NCBI RefSeq assembly: GCF_000835495.1
Contig: NW_015622545.1
Span: 2,868,777-2,932,776, forward strand
Direction: 5' to 3'
Length of the DNA: 64,000 nucleotides
Source: Cladophialophora immunda
Lineage: Eukaryota > Ascomycota > Eurotiomycetes > Chaetothyriales > Herpotrichiellaceae
Position numbers and translations under genes: made by a program
Part shown: positions 1 to 10,456 of the stretch, piece after piece
Layout: every line of letters starts with the position of its first letter
How positions within the stretch are numbered: the first letter of the stretch is position 1
The notes under the pieces: generated by a model
What the model was told of the DNA's origin: nothing
Database searches by the model: none
The model's input: the letters and a program-made list of their open reading frames with translations, nothing else

Positions 1-57
1 ACAGATGTGTAACGGTTTGTATCCAAGTGAAATCTTCAACCATTTCATGTCAGCTTA

Positions 58-2802
58 TCATCCCTTCTCTTCCCTGTCTCTGGTAAAGTGTCGCATCTTC
101 AGCGTACGAATTCCTGCTCCACCTCTTCCGCCGCCGATGGCCCCTGTCTTGCCACGGTGCTCAAGTTTGCTGAATGGTCCCCTTCGCTTGGGTGCACTAC
201 CACGGCGACGTTCCTTCATGCGTTCTTGCGCCTTTTTGCTCCATTGAGGCGCTTCGGTGGCATATGCATGAGTTCCCCTTCTGTCACCGGTGAAAAATGT
301 CAGCACTGCATCAGCACCTGATGCTCTCCGTTGACGTTCCTCAGACTTTGTCGGGGTGCGAGGCTCTTCAATGCCCTTGCCCTTCGCAGACGAGTCAGGT
401 TTGCGCCCCGCTGAGGGGTCTTCGTATATGGTACCGCTACGGTTGAAGTTGAAGGCGCTGAGATCTGTATTGCTCGATCGAGGAAAAGCTGAATTGGGGT
501 TGATGCCATTCGCAATCATGTTCTTCTTCAGCAACCGGAGTAGGCTCTCGCAAAGCCGGTCCAGAATCCACTCGGACTCGGTTTGCTGACTCAGCATTGG
601 GCTGCTCTCCTCGAGCCAGTCCCATTCAACCACCCCGTCCATTTCCTCATCGTATTCCATTTGATCAAGGCCCACCTTTGTGAACCGGATCAAGCGGCTG
701 AAGTCACACCATTCCTCATAGGTATAGCGTTTTCCCGGCGCATGCTGGAGATCGTCGGCGGTCTTGCGAATGGCCCAAGCCAGACGCTGCGTCAATTCCG
801 CCTCTGTCGGTTCCTCCGCGGCCAGTTGTTCAATGCTCAGGTCAGGGGGAGCTTGGTCGGTGGTCGGTCCGAAAGGCATGCCGGCCTTGAGACGCTTCTT
901 CTCAGCCCTTTTGTTCATCCAATTCCAGAGCCAAGGATGCTGCATGACGATGTCGCGCCAAAGACCTGCCTTCGGAAGGACGGTCAGGTCGCCGAGTTTG
1001 AACGTCCCCTGTTTGAAACCGGAGATGACGGTGTCACCCATGTCCGAAACGAGGATTGTCATGGTCGGTACAGCAATCAACGACCAAACCACAAAGAAAG
1101 GCTTGCCAGCATTGCTCTTGGGGCTCAAATCACCATAGCCAATGGTCAGCAAGCTGACATAACAGAAGTACAGTGCCTCGAAATAGCTGAGATCTTGGGT
1201 GTCGTGCTCAGCTTTCCAAAACACCACCGCTCCAATGCACCACAAAATCCCAAACGCCAACACCGACAAGCATAGCGCGTACCACTTTTTGAACTTCTTG
1301 GCGTTGAGCTGGATGTCCCGCATGGCGTCGAATTTGTCCTTCTCCTCTCTCATCAAGATAGCCTTCTTCTGTGATCTCGATAAGGTCCTTCTCAGGGGCT
1401 TTGTGATCAACCGGAGGGTATTACGGATGGGACCTTTGCGAAATGCCGAGCCCAGAAACTGATTGGGGTGTGGCTCATGCTCCTCGGTCTTCTTTAGCTC
1501 TTGGGCGTTGGTGTTTCCAAACTCGATTTGGCGATCCTGCACGGGATCTCGAATCGGGGTCCCCTGGAGACGCGCCGTTGCTTCATCCAAGTCATGCTGG
1601 ATCCGCGGATTTGGGAGTGGAGATGAGATCCTAGGCCGTCGACCGCTTCTTTCCTCGATTTCCACCTCCTTCTCTAGTTCATCCCGCCTCTTGTCTTCGT
1701 TGTCGGCATCGTCCACCGTCACTACCCGCGACAGGGTGTGGACCCTTTTGTGCTCGACATGTTTACGGAGAACGTTGATTGTACTGAGCTCACCAGCAAA
1801 CTTGTGGATGGAGCTGACCATCAGACCCAGGATGATAATTCCGCCTACCGAGTAAGGAAACACGAGACCGCGAGCAAGGTCGTTGGTGGGATAAAAGTCT
1901 CCAAAACCGACGGTCAGGATGGTGACGTCGCAGAAATACACGGCATCGGGGTACGTCCAACCTTCGATTCTCGAGTAGACACCCCCACCCCCACCGAGCC
2001 ATATGAAGAACATCATTGTCTGGAGAATCAAATTGCGCTGCTCGTCAGTCAAGGTAAAGTGTTGAGGGTAATGGCCCAGGAAGTAGCCGCACATGTTCAC
2101 CATCAGGATCATCGAGTTGAACATGTAGAGACAGGCGGCAATGACGGCGTTCCAGTAGCCTTGGGAATAAACTGCGTCCTGGCCAGGCGGAACATGAAGG
2201 TTCATCGAGACGGTTAGGCCGATCAATATACCCGAGGCGATGTAGAACAGCACAATCGTCGCGGGCAAAGCGACAATATAGCGGACGCGCCGGGTGAAAT
2301 TGAAGAGAAGGAAAAGATTGCCTACAAACCCACAGACGAGAGAGGCAATGTTGAGGTCGACACACCATCGAGGGTCGGAGTAGCCCACGGAAGTGGCTTG
2401 ATAGGTCAGAGGAAACTCGGTCTTGCTTTGGGTGAGTTGATTCCTCCACGGAACGACCAGCGCGGTGATGGATATCAGATTGGCCATAGGGGCAAACGTG
2501 GCCGCAATGAGCGGGATGGCGGTCGAAGCAAACCACCAGTTGGTGGGCAGGTCATCCTCGACAGACCGAAACTTGAGGAGGCCATGATGGTGTGCCTGCC
2601 AACTTGGTTGAGGTTCCAACTTGTTTTTGCCGTGTCTGGCCTCGTTGTCCGGTAGCGTTCTTATGGTGTCGGTCTTTTCAAGAGAGTCCCAGTCCTTCTG
2701 TTTCTCATATTCGGTAGTGCTCTCGCTACCACCTGAGCTGGAACTTGACGGGTCCTCCGGTGGCTCCAGCTCTCTGCGTTCGGCACGATCGTAGCCTACC
2801 AT
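58..2802 (-). CDS. TOK1-type outward-rectifying potassium channel (two pore domains)
   Basis: Single-exon gene, 914 aa, starting at the ATG at 2802. It should be a plasma-membrane K+ channel of the fungal TOK family (eight TM helices, two pore loops in one chain). The sequence shows several hydrophobic spans between about residues 90 and 335, then a first pore with selectivity filter TVGFGD (about 297-302). A long charged, presumably cytosolic linker follows (about 340-500). Two further TM helices flank a second pore, TIGYGD (about 553-558). The arrangement 6TM-P1 / 2TM-P2 is diagnostic for TOK1. The N terminus (1-85) and the C-terminal third (from about 600) are polar and low in complexity. 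Known TOK channels release K+ on depolarisation. It is divergent to the DUF3669 gene with about 1.1-1.2 kb between the starts. Confidence 0.93.
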   Translation of the reverse strand: MVGYDRAERRELEPPEDPSSSSSGGSESTTEYEKQKDWDSLEKTDTIRTLPDNEARHGKNKLEPQPSWQAHHHGLLKFRSVEDDLPTNWWFASTAIPLIAATFAPMANLISITALVVPWRNQLTQSKTEFPLTYQATSVGYSDPRWCVDLNIASLVCGFVGNLFLLFNFTRRVRYIVALPATIVLFYIASGILIGLTVSMNLHVPPGQDAVYSQGYWNAVIAACLYMFNSMILMVNMCGYFLGHYPQHFTLTDEQRNLILQTMMFFIWLGGGGGVYSRIEGWTYPDAVYFCDVTILTVGFGDFYPTNDLARGLVFPYSVGGIIILGLMVSSIHKFAGELSTINVLRKHVEHKRVHTLSRVVTVDDADNEDKRRDELEKEVEIEERSGRRPRISSPLPNPRIQHDLDEATARLQGTPIRDPVQDRQIEFGNTNAQELKKTEEHEPHPNQFLGSAFRKGPIRNTLRLITKPLRRTLSRSQKKAILMREEKDKFDAMRDIQLNAKKFKKWYALCLSVLAFGILWCIGAVVFWKAEHDTQDLSYFEALYFCYVSLLTIGYGDLSPKSNAGKPFFVVWSLIAVPTMTILVSDMGDTVISGFKQGTFKLGDLTVLPKAGLWRDIVMQHPWLWNWMNKRAEKKRLKAGMPFGPTTDQAPPDLSIEQLAAEEPTEAELTQRLAWAIRKTADDLQHAPGKRYTYEEWCDFSRLIRFTKVGLDQMEYDEEMDGVVEWDWLEESSPMLSQQTESEWILDRLCESLLRLLKKNMIANGINPNSAFPRSSNTDLSAFNFNRSGTIYEDPSAGRKPDSSAKGKGIEEPRTPTKSEERQRRASGADAVLTFFTGDRRGTHAYATEAPQWSKKAQERMKERRRGSAPKRRGPFSKLEHRGKTGAIGGGRGGAGIRTLKMRHFTRDREEKG

Positions 2803-3896
2803 TGTCCGCGAACGTTAGGGGGCCTTCATGGGCGCTCGATGCGCATCGTTGGTAGATTGCGGCGGCTTTGGGTTGTTCAGAGGGAGGAAGACGCGCGCTC
2901 ACCCGGAGAGCGTGCGAGTCCGTGGTCTGGCCGTTATTTCTGCTTGTGTTAGTTGATACAGTCCGAATCTCCGAGCGCAACTCAAGCAAGTTCGGAGCGA
3001 GGCAGCAGGGCAGGAGACATGACAGAGCTGATAGCAACAGCCCGAGCCAGGATACACATTCTTTTAGCCTCAACAAAGCCCGTCGGCGATGGTGTGGGTG
3101 GGAAGCCATGGGACGCCATGGGCAGCTGATGGTCGATGCGAGCAAAGATGGAAAATGGGGAATCCAGGCGGCGTGCAGCGGGAAGCTTCTTGGTTGGTGC
3201 GCCACGCCCGAGACACACGCAACCCGTGTATGCCGCACCGGAGGCACCCATGCCACAGGCCTGCACAGGCATGCCCACCCCCCCAAGCCCCGCCCACAAC
3301 ACACCAATGCCGTCAAGCTTTCTGGGCCTAGAATCCTTAGCGAGCCTTGCTGAATGAGCATCTGCGGCCGACATCGTCATCTCTTATGCATATCCTTTCG
3401 CCTCTTCTTGACTAACGAAGGCTCGAGATCTGCCAATCGAGTCGCCGCTCTCTGTCCGCCCAGACAAGCCTCCCAGATAACACTTTCCCATCGAGTAATA
3501 GGTGCGTTCTGGTGACCAACACGAGAGATCCCGTCCTTCCGTGCCGCCCAGGCTTATCACCTCAGAGCTCGCGCAATAAAAACCACAACCTCCTCGTATT
3601 GACCCCTGTGCTCAACTCGTGCTTCTAGATGGTCTTATCTTTGAAGCTCTCACAGAAGTTGCTTTTTCTTCCTGGGCCTGGGAAGTGGCCAGAGATCGAA
3701 AACACAGGCACAGAGGATTTTGTGCGCCTACCTGGCACGGAGCGCCATGTGATGATTCTCTCGGAGGCCTTTGTCCGCCGATATCTCTACCAAGTATGAT
3801 GCGCGACATTCTGGTATAAGAAGGTAAGGATGGGAGTATGAGAATGGATCTGTTGGTCGAGGTTTTCTGCGACCCGAGAGAACTGTACCCAGAACC
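2803..3896. other. Intergenic, divergent promoter region
   Basis: Gap between the divergent TOK1-like channel and the DUF3669 gene. Several short ORFs on both strands overlap each other and resemble no family. I see no RNA gene or repeat here. It probably holds both promoters and 5' UTRs. Confidence 0.5.
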
Positions 3897-4019
3897 ATGG
3901 AGCGCAAAAAGCTTCAGGGTGAACCTGACTCATGTCCGCCCACAAAACCACAGAGATATTTCCTCTCTTTCTGCCTTCTTCGCATTATCAGCGTTTGGGT
4001 CATTCTTACTGTGTGCGCT

Positions 4020-5321
4020 ATGGCTTTCCAGGACACCGGCGGTGTGCGTGAAGGACGCTCTGTCTCGGTCAGCTCAGACGATGAGCGACCACGCCCACGC
4101 CCCTTTCGAAAACTCGGCCAGGGCAGCTTCGGCGCCGTCTTTGCACACCCGATGGTTCCCGTGATTTACAAGCGCGAGATCAAGTCGGATAGCAACTGGT
4201 GTTGGAGCATAGAAGGCGAATATGCTATGCACAAGCTCATCTCGGCCGCCTTTGATAAATGGTCCCTGGGGGAACAGGGCAACGACACAAGTCTACGTGT
4301 CCAAATCCCCTTTCCCCACGTCCTAATCCTCACAGATTCCACGAACTGGTGGGCGCAATGCTCATCACGATTCCCCTCGGATGAACCAGACTTCCGCGAT
4401 CCATCCCCGACTTTACAAGCGGAACGGATCCCCTCCTTGCCTCAAGCGGTGCGCCACGACCTGATCAACAAGTTTTGTGCCGCCGGCTCCGTCAGGGTCT
4501 CGATGAAAACAGACCCGGACAACGACGTTTGCTTGCTCAGACTCTATCTCGGCCGCAGGGCCGCCCGATCCTGGAAATCCTGCGTGGATTTCCAGATCCA
4601 CAACTTCCCGTGCCACGTTGATCAGATGAGGACTTTGGGCTTGGACACGCACTACATCGCCGCTCAACTGGGCCGGGCGCTGGCGGTGTTGCACTTCGAG
4701 GCGGGTGTCGACGGGCGTGACGTGGAGTTTGTGCTGGGCGCTGCGAGGCATGTGCCGGAGAAGCTAGCGGGAGAGCAGCAGAAGGGGACGTCGCTGACAG
4801 ACGATGCTGGACAAGCCCGCCAGAGAAGAGAAGAAGTCACGGGTCTCTACAGCGCGGCGACCATCTGGTGTCTAGACTTCGAGCAGTGCCAACCCATCTC
4901 CTTCTCTGTTGACCCTCTAGTCCCGACCTCGATCACCCCGGAACAAACCTCCCTTAACACCCCCACCACCACCTCCGCCTCCGTCGACCCAGGAACCGTC
5001 AAATGCATCGCTGCATACTTCGCCAACGATCCCTATTACCCCCGCCCCCCTCAGCCAGAGCTCTGGGCGACCTTTTCGAGAAACTACGAGGACATGGCCG
5101 GACAAATCGGCGCCGAGGCGGCCGCGACGGCATCGCGACAACAGCAATGTTCCGAATGTTCCAAGTCGCAGAACCAGAGTGACCCTACCGCCGCGGCCCA
5201 CGTCGAGGACGCACCGGGAGGGCCGGATAGGACGAAGAGTCTTGCGCGGGCGTTCATCCGGGGAATCGAAGACACATTCAAAAGGGCGCAGATCAAGCGA
5301 TGCCTAGACGATGAAGGATGA
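4020..5321 (+). CDS. DUF3669 domain protein
   Basis: Fungal protein of the DUF3669 family (often annotated 'zinc finger protein', although no zinc finger is visible). No biochemical function is established. The reading frame is open from an ATG at 3897 (474 aa). I prefer the ATG at 4020 (433 aa), because the 41-residue extension is a poorly conserved hydrophobic stretch. Family hallmarks are the N-terminal block FRKLGQGSFGAVFAHP, which resembles a protein-kinase glycine-rich loop, the central block around CLLRLYLGRR, and the C-terminal block ALAVLHFEAGVDGRDVEFVLG. The P-loop-like start and the 'HxxAxxDxRDVEFVLG' block suggest a degenerate kinase-like fold; this is inference. The tail after about residue 300 is low-complexity. 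No intron is required. Confidence 0.8.
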   Translation: MAFQDTGGVREGRSVSVSSDDERPRPRPFRKLGQGSFGAVFAHPMVPVIYKREIKSDSNWCWSIEGEYAMHKLISAAFDKWSLGEQGNDTSLRVQIPFPHVLILTDSTNWWAQCSSRFPSDEPDFRDPSPTLQAERIPSLPQAVRHDLINKFCAAGSVRVSMKTDPDNDVCLLRLYLGRRAARSWKSCVDFQIHNFPCHVDQMRTLGLDTHYIAAQLGRALAVLHFEAGVDGRDVEFVLGAARHVPEKLAGEQQKGTSLTDDAGQARQRREEVTGLYSAATIWCLDFEQCQPISFSVDPLVPTSITPEQTSLNTPTTTSASVDPGTVKCIAAYFANDPYYPRPPQPELWATFSRNYEDMAGQIGAEAAATASRQQQCSECSKSQNQSDPTAAAHVEDAPGGPDRTKSLARAFIRGIEDTFKRAQIKRCLDDEG

Positions 5322-5866
5322 GTTGGACGACCGTGTACGTAATGCGCTTGAAAGGTGGCGGGGACTTTCGTGCTTCCAACGATCAGCGAAGCAGATAGGA
5401 AGCGAAGATCGAATGATCATAAACAATGCAGACGATAGGAGAAAGGACGCAGTCTGATAATCGTTTCACCCATCGATGATAATACATACTGTCCCAGAAG
5501 CATACACGCACGCATGCTCCGCGTCCTCGATTGTTCTGCTACATATACTTGTACATCGCCAATACACATGTCCGCTAATTTACATTCTCACCAAAAAATG
5601 CTCAGAGCAAAAGGCTGGGGATATCAACAAGTGGAAAAATAACAACGCTCCAGCTAGCTGAGTTCAATCCGAAATCGCCGAGAGGTCGAAACGAGCGCAA
5701 CAGCAAGGAAAAACTGTTTCACACCAGTCGTCAAATATGGTACAGGTGAGAATGAAAAGATAGTGTCGTCGCGCTCTGGTGATTCTTCGGTCATGCATTC
5801 CAATTCTCTGCTTTCGGCCCTGCCTTCCCTTTTCCTTTCGCTCACTCATCGCCATATATCACGCTC
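5322..5866. other. Intergenic, convergent 3' ends
   Basis: About 545 bp between the 3' ends of the DUF3669 gene (+) and the DUF7514 gene (-). It is relatively AT-rich in parts and probably carries both 3' UTRs. Nothing else is recognisable. Confidence 0.5.
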
Positions 5867-8203
5867 CTACCGGGCATCTCGATAGCTTGTAGGCGGATAA
5901 CCCGGGTTGGTCGGGTATGACGGGTATCCCGAGTCTCTGCTAGCCGAATTTGATGGCTCCCTTATCATCTGCAGAGGAGGCGGAGGTTGAAAGCCCGTAC
6001 TGATCGAGGAAGGTGGGCTGTGCCCATTATAAGAGGGAGGGGCGCCGCCCGCGTGCATGCGGTTGAGGTAATAGTCTTCATCCACAGCAGGACCAGGCAA
6101 AGAACTGGAATACAATGTCGGTCCTGCAGCGGTGCGTAGCGTCGGGCTTCGCGGGCCATCGACAAAGCCTAGGCCAACGTTCGAAACAGATGGCATACGT
6201 GGTCGACCGTCTCGGTCTCGTTCACGTTCGCGAGGGTCATATGCCGACATCCGGGCAGCGTCGTAACGGTCATTAGCCAGACGTTCGCGTCCGGCTTCAT
6301 ACTCTCTGTAACGTCTTGTATCGTCATGGTGATCAGAGTGATGCGAAGAAGACATGTAAGAGGCGTCTGGATCCGCCCTCCTCACGTATGAAGAGACACC
6401 AGGCTCTTTTGTCATGGAAGGTGATCGGTTGCGACCAGATTGGGGAGGGTCTCTGTGATAGATGCTGTTGGAACGGTGACGGCGAGATTCCTGGATTTCC
6501 GTTACCGGGGGCGGTGGTCTTTGATGTAGAGCAATAGGGGGCTGTCCCGGTCTTGAGGGGTCGGGCACCCTGTTTGCTGCGTTGAAAGAATTCGAACGTC
6601 CCAGCTTAGGTTCTTGGGGAGGAGGTCCAGCTTTGATTTCGGGCGCGGCAGATGGCCGGTCGATATTATCGTAATTCTTGCCTCCACCGGGCGCAGCAAC
6701 ATATGGCTTTCTCTCTCGCTCGATTGGCTTTGGAGCGAGAGGGCCGTCCGTGGTGTCCTCTGCGACGTCACCATTCACGCCATCCTGGTTCGTTCCGCCG
6801 TATGGCTGCCGTTGGCGCTCAATGCTGGCCTGAATGGCTTGAGATGACTCCGGGCTGGGTTGAATATTATTGCCGGCATTATCTGGCTTGTCTGTCTGGG
6901 GCTTCAAGTTGGTCTTCGTCGATGAATCATCGGCGACGACAGTCCCAGTCGACGTCGATGTCGACGTCCGGGAAGTGGAATCCGCCGTGCTGCTGAGGCG
7001 AGAAGCAAAGGTGACATTGCAGTGCGTTGACATGGCCTTCTGTAGCTTGTAGGCGACCTCAGTGTCACCGTGCTTGGGGAAGAGCCGCCTAGAGAGTTCT
7101 TTGGGAAACCGCTCTTTCTTCTCATCGGGGTTGCTGATGGGCATGTCTAGCGCCGTCTTTGCCAGTCGCTCATACTCTCGATCGGGATGTGCTTTTAACA
7201 GCAATGTCGCCCATGTTTCAAAGCCACGGGGTGTAAGCCCGGGAGTGTCTGGCCGTTCGTTCAACTTCTCCTGGACAAGATGGTGTTGACACTCGATCTC
7301 TCTGAACATTCGGGATATTGAAGAAGTTCTGTCATCAAAGATAATCTTCCAAGGGTAGAACTCATTGGCCAGCTTCGTCTCCTCGTAGTATCTTTGCATT
7401 TTGGTTGGAGTGATGACCAAGCTGTGCTTGGGCTCATAGTCTTCGATAAGATGTGTAGCAATTCCACGCAGGAATTGGCCCAACCGAGGAGTAGCCTCAC
7501 CCTGCTCCGTGAAGAGCTGGCCCCATACTCGTTCCAAAATGGTTGCATCTTCATGGGTGCCCATGCGTTTAGGACCTCTTGGTCGACTGTGGTTTGCGTC
7601 GTTCTCGGATTGATGACCTGTCTGACTCAGAGGCGAGGCGGCTCTTCTATCTACAGCAGGCGACGGAGCCCTGAAGGATGACTGGCTAGAAGGCGGAGGA
7701 AACTGAGGGGAGGGCTGACTTGCGCCTGCATCCTCGGAGTGTCGATTGGGAGTAGGGGGAGTGTAGACAGTGGTTCGATCCAATGGCGGAGAGCCAGCAG
7801 CTGACGAAGAGGTGTCCATCTGGGAGCCAGCCGGCGGTGGCTGATGAGGAGGAGGCGGCGGCGGTAGATTGGCAACTTTCAACTGCTGCAAAACATTCGC
7901 CGTGATCTGCGATGTGATTTGTTGAAGCAACTCGGGAGAGAAACCACCATAGGAGGCAGCATCAGCGGTGTTGAAGGCTGAAGTGACAGCATCATTTATA
8001 GGTTGGCGAGCTTGGTGATACCTGGAGGCATCTAGATTGTGCGATGTCTGTTGAGAACTCGATGATGCTCCTGATAGCCTCCGATGGCGTCCATCCTCAA
8101 TTGTAGAATTGCTCAAGGTTGGATGAAGTCGCCGCGTGTCCCCGTCGTCACTCAGACTAGAGACGCTGGGTTGCGGTGGTAGACGTTCATTGTTGGAGGC
8201 CAT
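5867..8203 (-). CDS. DUF7514 domain protein, largely disordered
   Basis: Single exon, 778 aa, ATG at 8203. One folded region is evident at about residues 215-380 (beginning THEDATILERVWGQLF and including EFYPWKIIFDD, WATLLLKAHPDREY and FPKELSRRLFP). It matches the fungal DUF7514 family as I know it. The flanks are Ser/Pro/Gln-rich and look disordered: a proline run near 114-124, a Thr/Ser run encoded by a GTCGAC-rich stretch near 6945-6980, and an Arg/Asp/Tyr-rich C terminus ending in Pro/Tyr repeats. Family members are conserved in Pezizomycotina and have no assigned function. No TM helix or signal peptide is seen. The tail could support protein or RNA contacts, but that is speculation. Confidence 0.82.
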   Translation of the reverse strand: MASNNERLPPQPSVSSLSDDGDTRRLHPTLSNSTIEDGRHRRLSGASSSSQQTSHNLDASRYHQARQPINDAVTSAFNTADAASYGGFSPELLQQITSQITANVLQQLKVANLPPPPPPHQPPPAGSQMDTSSSAAGSPPLDRTTVYTPPTPNRHSEDAGASQPSPQFPPPSSQSSFRAPSPAVDRRAASPLSQTGHQSENDANHSRPRGPKRMGTHEDATILERVWGQLFTEQGEATPRLGQFLRGIATHLIEDYEPKHSLVITPTKMQRYYEETKLANEFYPWKIIFDDRTSSISRMFREIECQHHLVQEKLNERPDTPGLTPRGFETWATLLLKAHPDREYERLAKTALDMPISNPDEKKERFPKELSRRLFPKHGDTEVAYKLQKAMSTHCNVTFASRLSSTADSTSRTSTSTSTGTVVADDSSTKTNLKPQTDKPDNAGNNIQPSPESSQAIQASIERQRQPYGGTNQDGVNGDVAEDTTDGPLAPKPIERERKPYVAAPGGGKNYDNIDRPSAAPEIKAGPPPQEPKLGRSNSFNAANRVPDPSRPGQPPIALHQRPPPPVTEIQESRRHRSNSIYHRDPPQSGRNRSPSMTKEPGVSSYVRRADPDASYMSSSHHSDHHDDTRRYREYEAGRERLANDRYDAARMSAYDPRERERDRDGRPRMPSVSNVGLGFVDGPRSPTLRTAAGPTLYSSSLPGPAVDEDYYLNRMHAGGAPPSYNGHSPPSSISTGFQPPPPLQMIREPSNSASRDSGYPSYPTNPGYPPTSYRDAR

Positions 8204-10456
8204 GGTGTCAGGGAAGCACAGTCCCTTCTCAAAACTTGTTCCCCGTTTCTCAAAGCATCAGATGACCCAGCTGAACAGACTTGTGGCAGTATGGTTTTCA
8301 AATCAGTTGAGAAAATGACCAGCAGGTTTTGGAAGCATTCGGCAGCTGCGCCAATGATACTATATGGCATTCGCGTCCTGACCAGCCCTATGGCGGTTGC
8401 GAGCGCTGGACTGGCTGGGTATACAGAGTCCAAGCTGCAATCCCGCTAGCAGAACCGGTCAAGGTGGGACAAAGGGAGAGGTAGGCGGACGTTCAGTCAG
8501 TCGTGAGAGGATGCGGATGCTATGCGCTCGTCGCTGGGAGAAGGGAGCCGGAGGAGCACGGCGTAATGCTGCTGAGGTCGAGTCTGGCGTCGGGGAAGGG
8601 ATCGTTCGGCGTCGTCGAAAGATTGTAAGTTTCGTGCTTCACTCCTTAGGCAGTGGTGAAGCAGCCTACTTAGGTAGAGTTCGGCGGATGTCAAGTCCTT
8701 TCCCCTGCTTTCTGTTCTTTCTCTGCGAAGGGAATACGGAAGCGCGGTTCAGAGAGCGTTTCAAGGCGTCGGGCAAGATGGCATGACAAGCACGAGGCGA
8801 AGATGATCAAGGATGCAGAGGTGAGTTACAACTGATAGGAAGCAAGCCGAGACCAAGCCTCAAGGGTGAGCGTGGCATCGGCATACCTTGACAACCACGA
8901 ACACGACAATGGTGTGGCTAGAGAAGGGTCGACGCTTAACTGCGACAGTCAATGATGCGCGAAGTGGTGTGTTGCATCATTCTAGCATGTTGAAAACCGG
9001 TGAAAGGGATTGGCGGGAGCCTCCATCAAGATAGGCGGGAGCAGGCCACTAGCAGGGCGTCCCTGGGGCCTAGTGAGCTCTTCGGCCTCGATAGCCACGC
9101 AGCAAGATGGGTGGCTGTGGGCGGTAGGAGGCCCCCAAAAATCCTGAATCTAGCCCACGATCACTGTTTCTTGCCCGTGGACCCCACCCTTATACAGCTC
9201 GTCATTGTTTTTTCAACGAACCTCTCCTTCTTCCGAGGTTCGCCTAGCCCACGAGCCACGATGCATGCCCTGTGCACAAATCTGGTTTTTGCTATCTACA
9301 AGGACAAATATAGTTTTGACCCTGAAGACTGTGCCACGATCAGATCTTGATGAAGCGAGCCGAGAGACCCAGAGGGTGAACCCAAGGCGTGGTTACGAAT
9401 GTCCCACTTGTGCGAGAGACACAGTGACCCTCACAACATGATGGGATGGAATCAGGGCAAAAGGAGTCCAAAACCGTCAACGTCATCGAAAAACAACAAC
9501 CCGGCATGCTGTCCTGGCTCTGCGCCCCAGTCCTCTTCTTCCCGTTGCCATATCTACCAATATCAATCGCCAATCCGACGTCAACGTTCAACCACACCAC
9601 TACTACCTAGCAGGGTTCCCTCAACCACATCAACCTGGGCACTCCCTCCTACCCTCGGGCCAAAGATGCGAACCACAAGCAGACCCTCTGTGCGACGATT
9701 ACGCTTCTTTGCGCCCTGTTTCTTAGAGGCTCACGCACCGACCGAGCCGATGGAAGTTAGACTCCCGCCCTGAAGGATATCCGCAAATCATGCAACTTCT
9801 TTATGACTTGCCGATATGCAGAGGCAACCGGAAATAACAAATGCTCTGCAGGGTGTGCGAACCATGAACACAACCGCATGACCTGCAAGACCCTGACTTG
9901 CGAGATGCAATTGGAGCGGATGGGACCAGAAAACTCAGTGTGTCTCCGGACGATGATGGACCATTCTGGACCATCAATGCCTGTTGTATCCTGCGTTTTG
10001 CGGCTCATTCACCATTCGTATCCGTACTTGATATCCGCTTCGAAGTCCAAGACATCTATTGCGTTGCCTGCCTGCAATGTCCAACCGGTAAGCTTTGACG
10101 ACAAAGGTTCCGCTCCCAGGGCGCCCTATTAAAGCAGTACCCCATACCGAGTGCGTTTCGCTACTTGATTCAGAGCTGCAGTATATTCCGGATCACGCCA
10201 TGACCTTCTGCGCATGGCAAGCAGCATAGAATTGCGTGAGCAAAATTGGACGCTCTGAAAGCGTGTTGCGCGCTAGGTAATGCAAATATGGAGGCTGTCT
10301 AGTCTCGCTTTCATGTTCCCTGCTTTCGTCCATGTCTCGTGGTCTCGTAAACTTTGATAATTTGACTGACAAAGTACGCCTCGTGGGCGAGATTGCGTCT
10401 TGCGATAAGCCAGCGCCTTCCTCGCGACTGCGATAATGTTCGATGAACCGAATCAG
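8204..10456. other. Gene-poor intergenic region, 2.25 kb
   Basis: Lies upstream of the DUF7514 gene and downstream of the Stc1-domain gene. The ORFs here are short, overlap on both strands and show no recognisable domain. The first 500 bp probably form the DUF7514 promoter and 5' UTR. I found no tRNA, repeat array or transposase remnant. Confidence 0.45.

Noticed and set aside
583..1275. 230-codon plus-strand ORF opposite the TOK1-type channel
   Set aside because: It lies wholly antisense to a gene with clear pore motifs and has no domain of its own.
9000..10132. Chain of plus-strand ORFs between the DUF7514 and Stc1-domain genes
   Set aside because: They are short, lack family motifs and cannot be linked by convincing splice sites into one protein.
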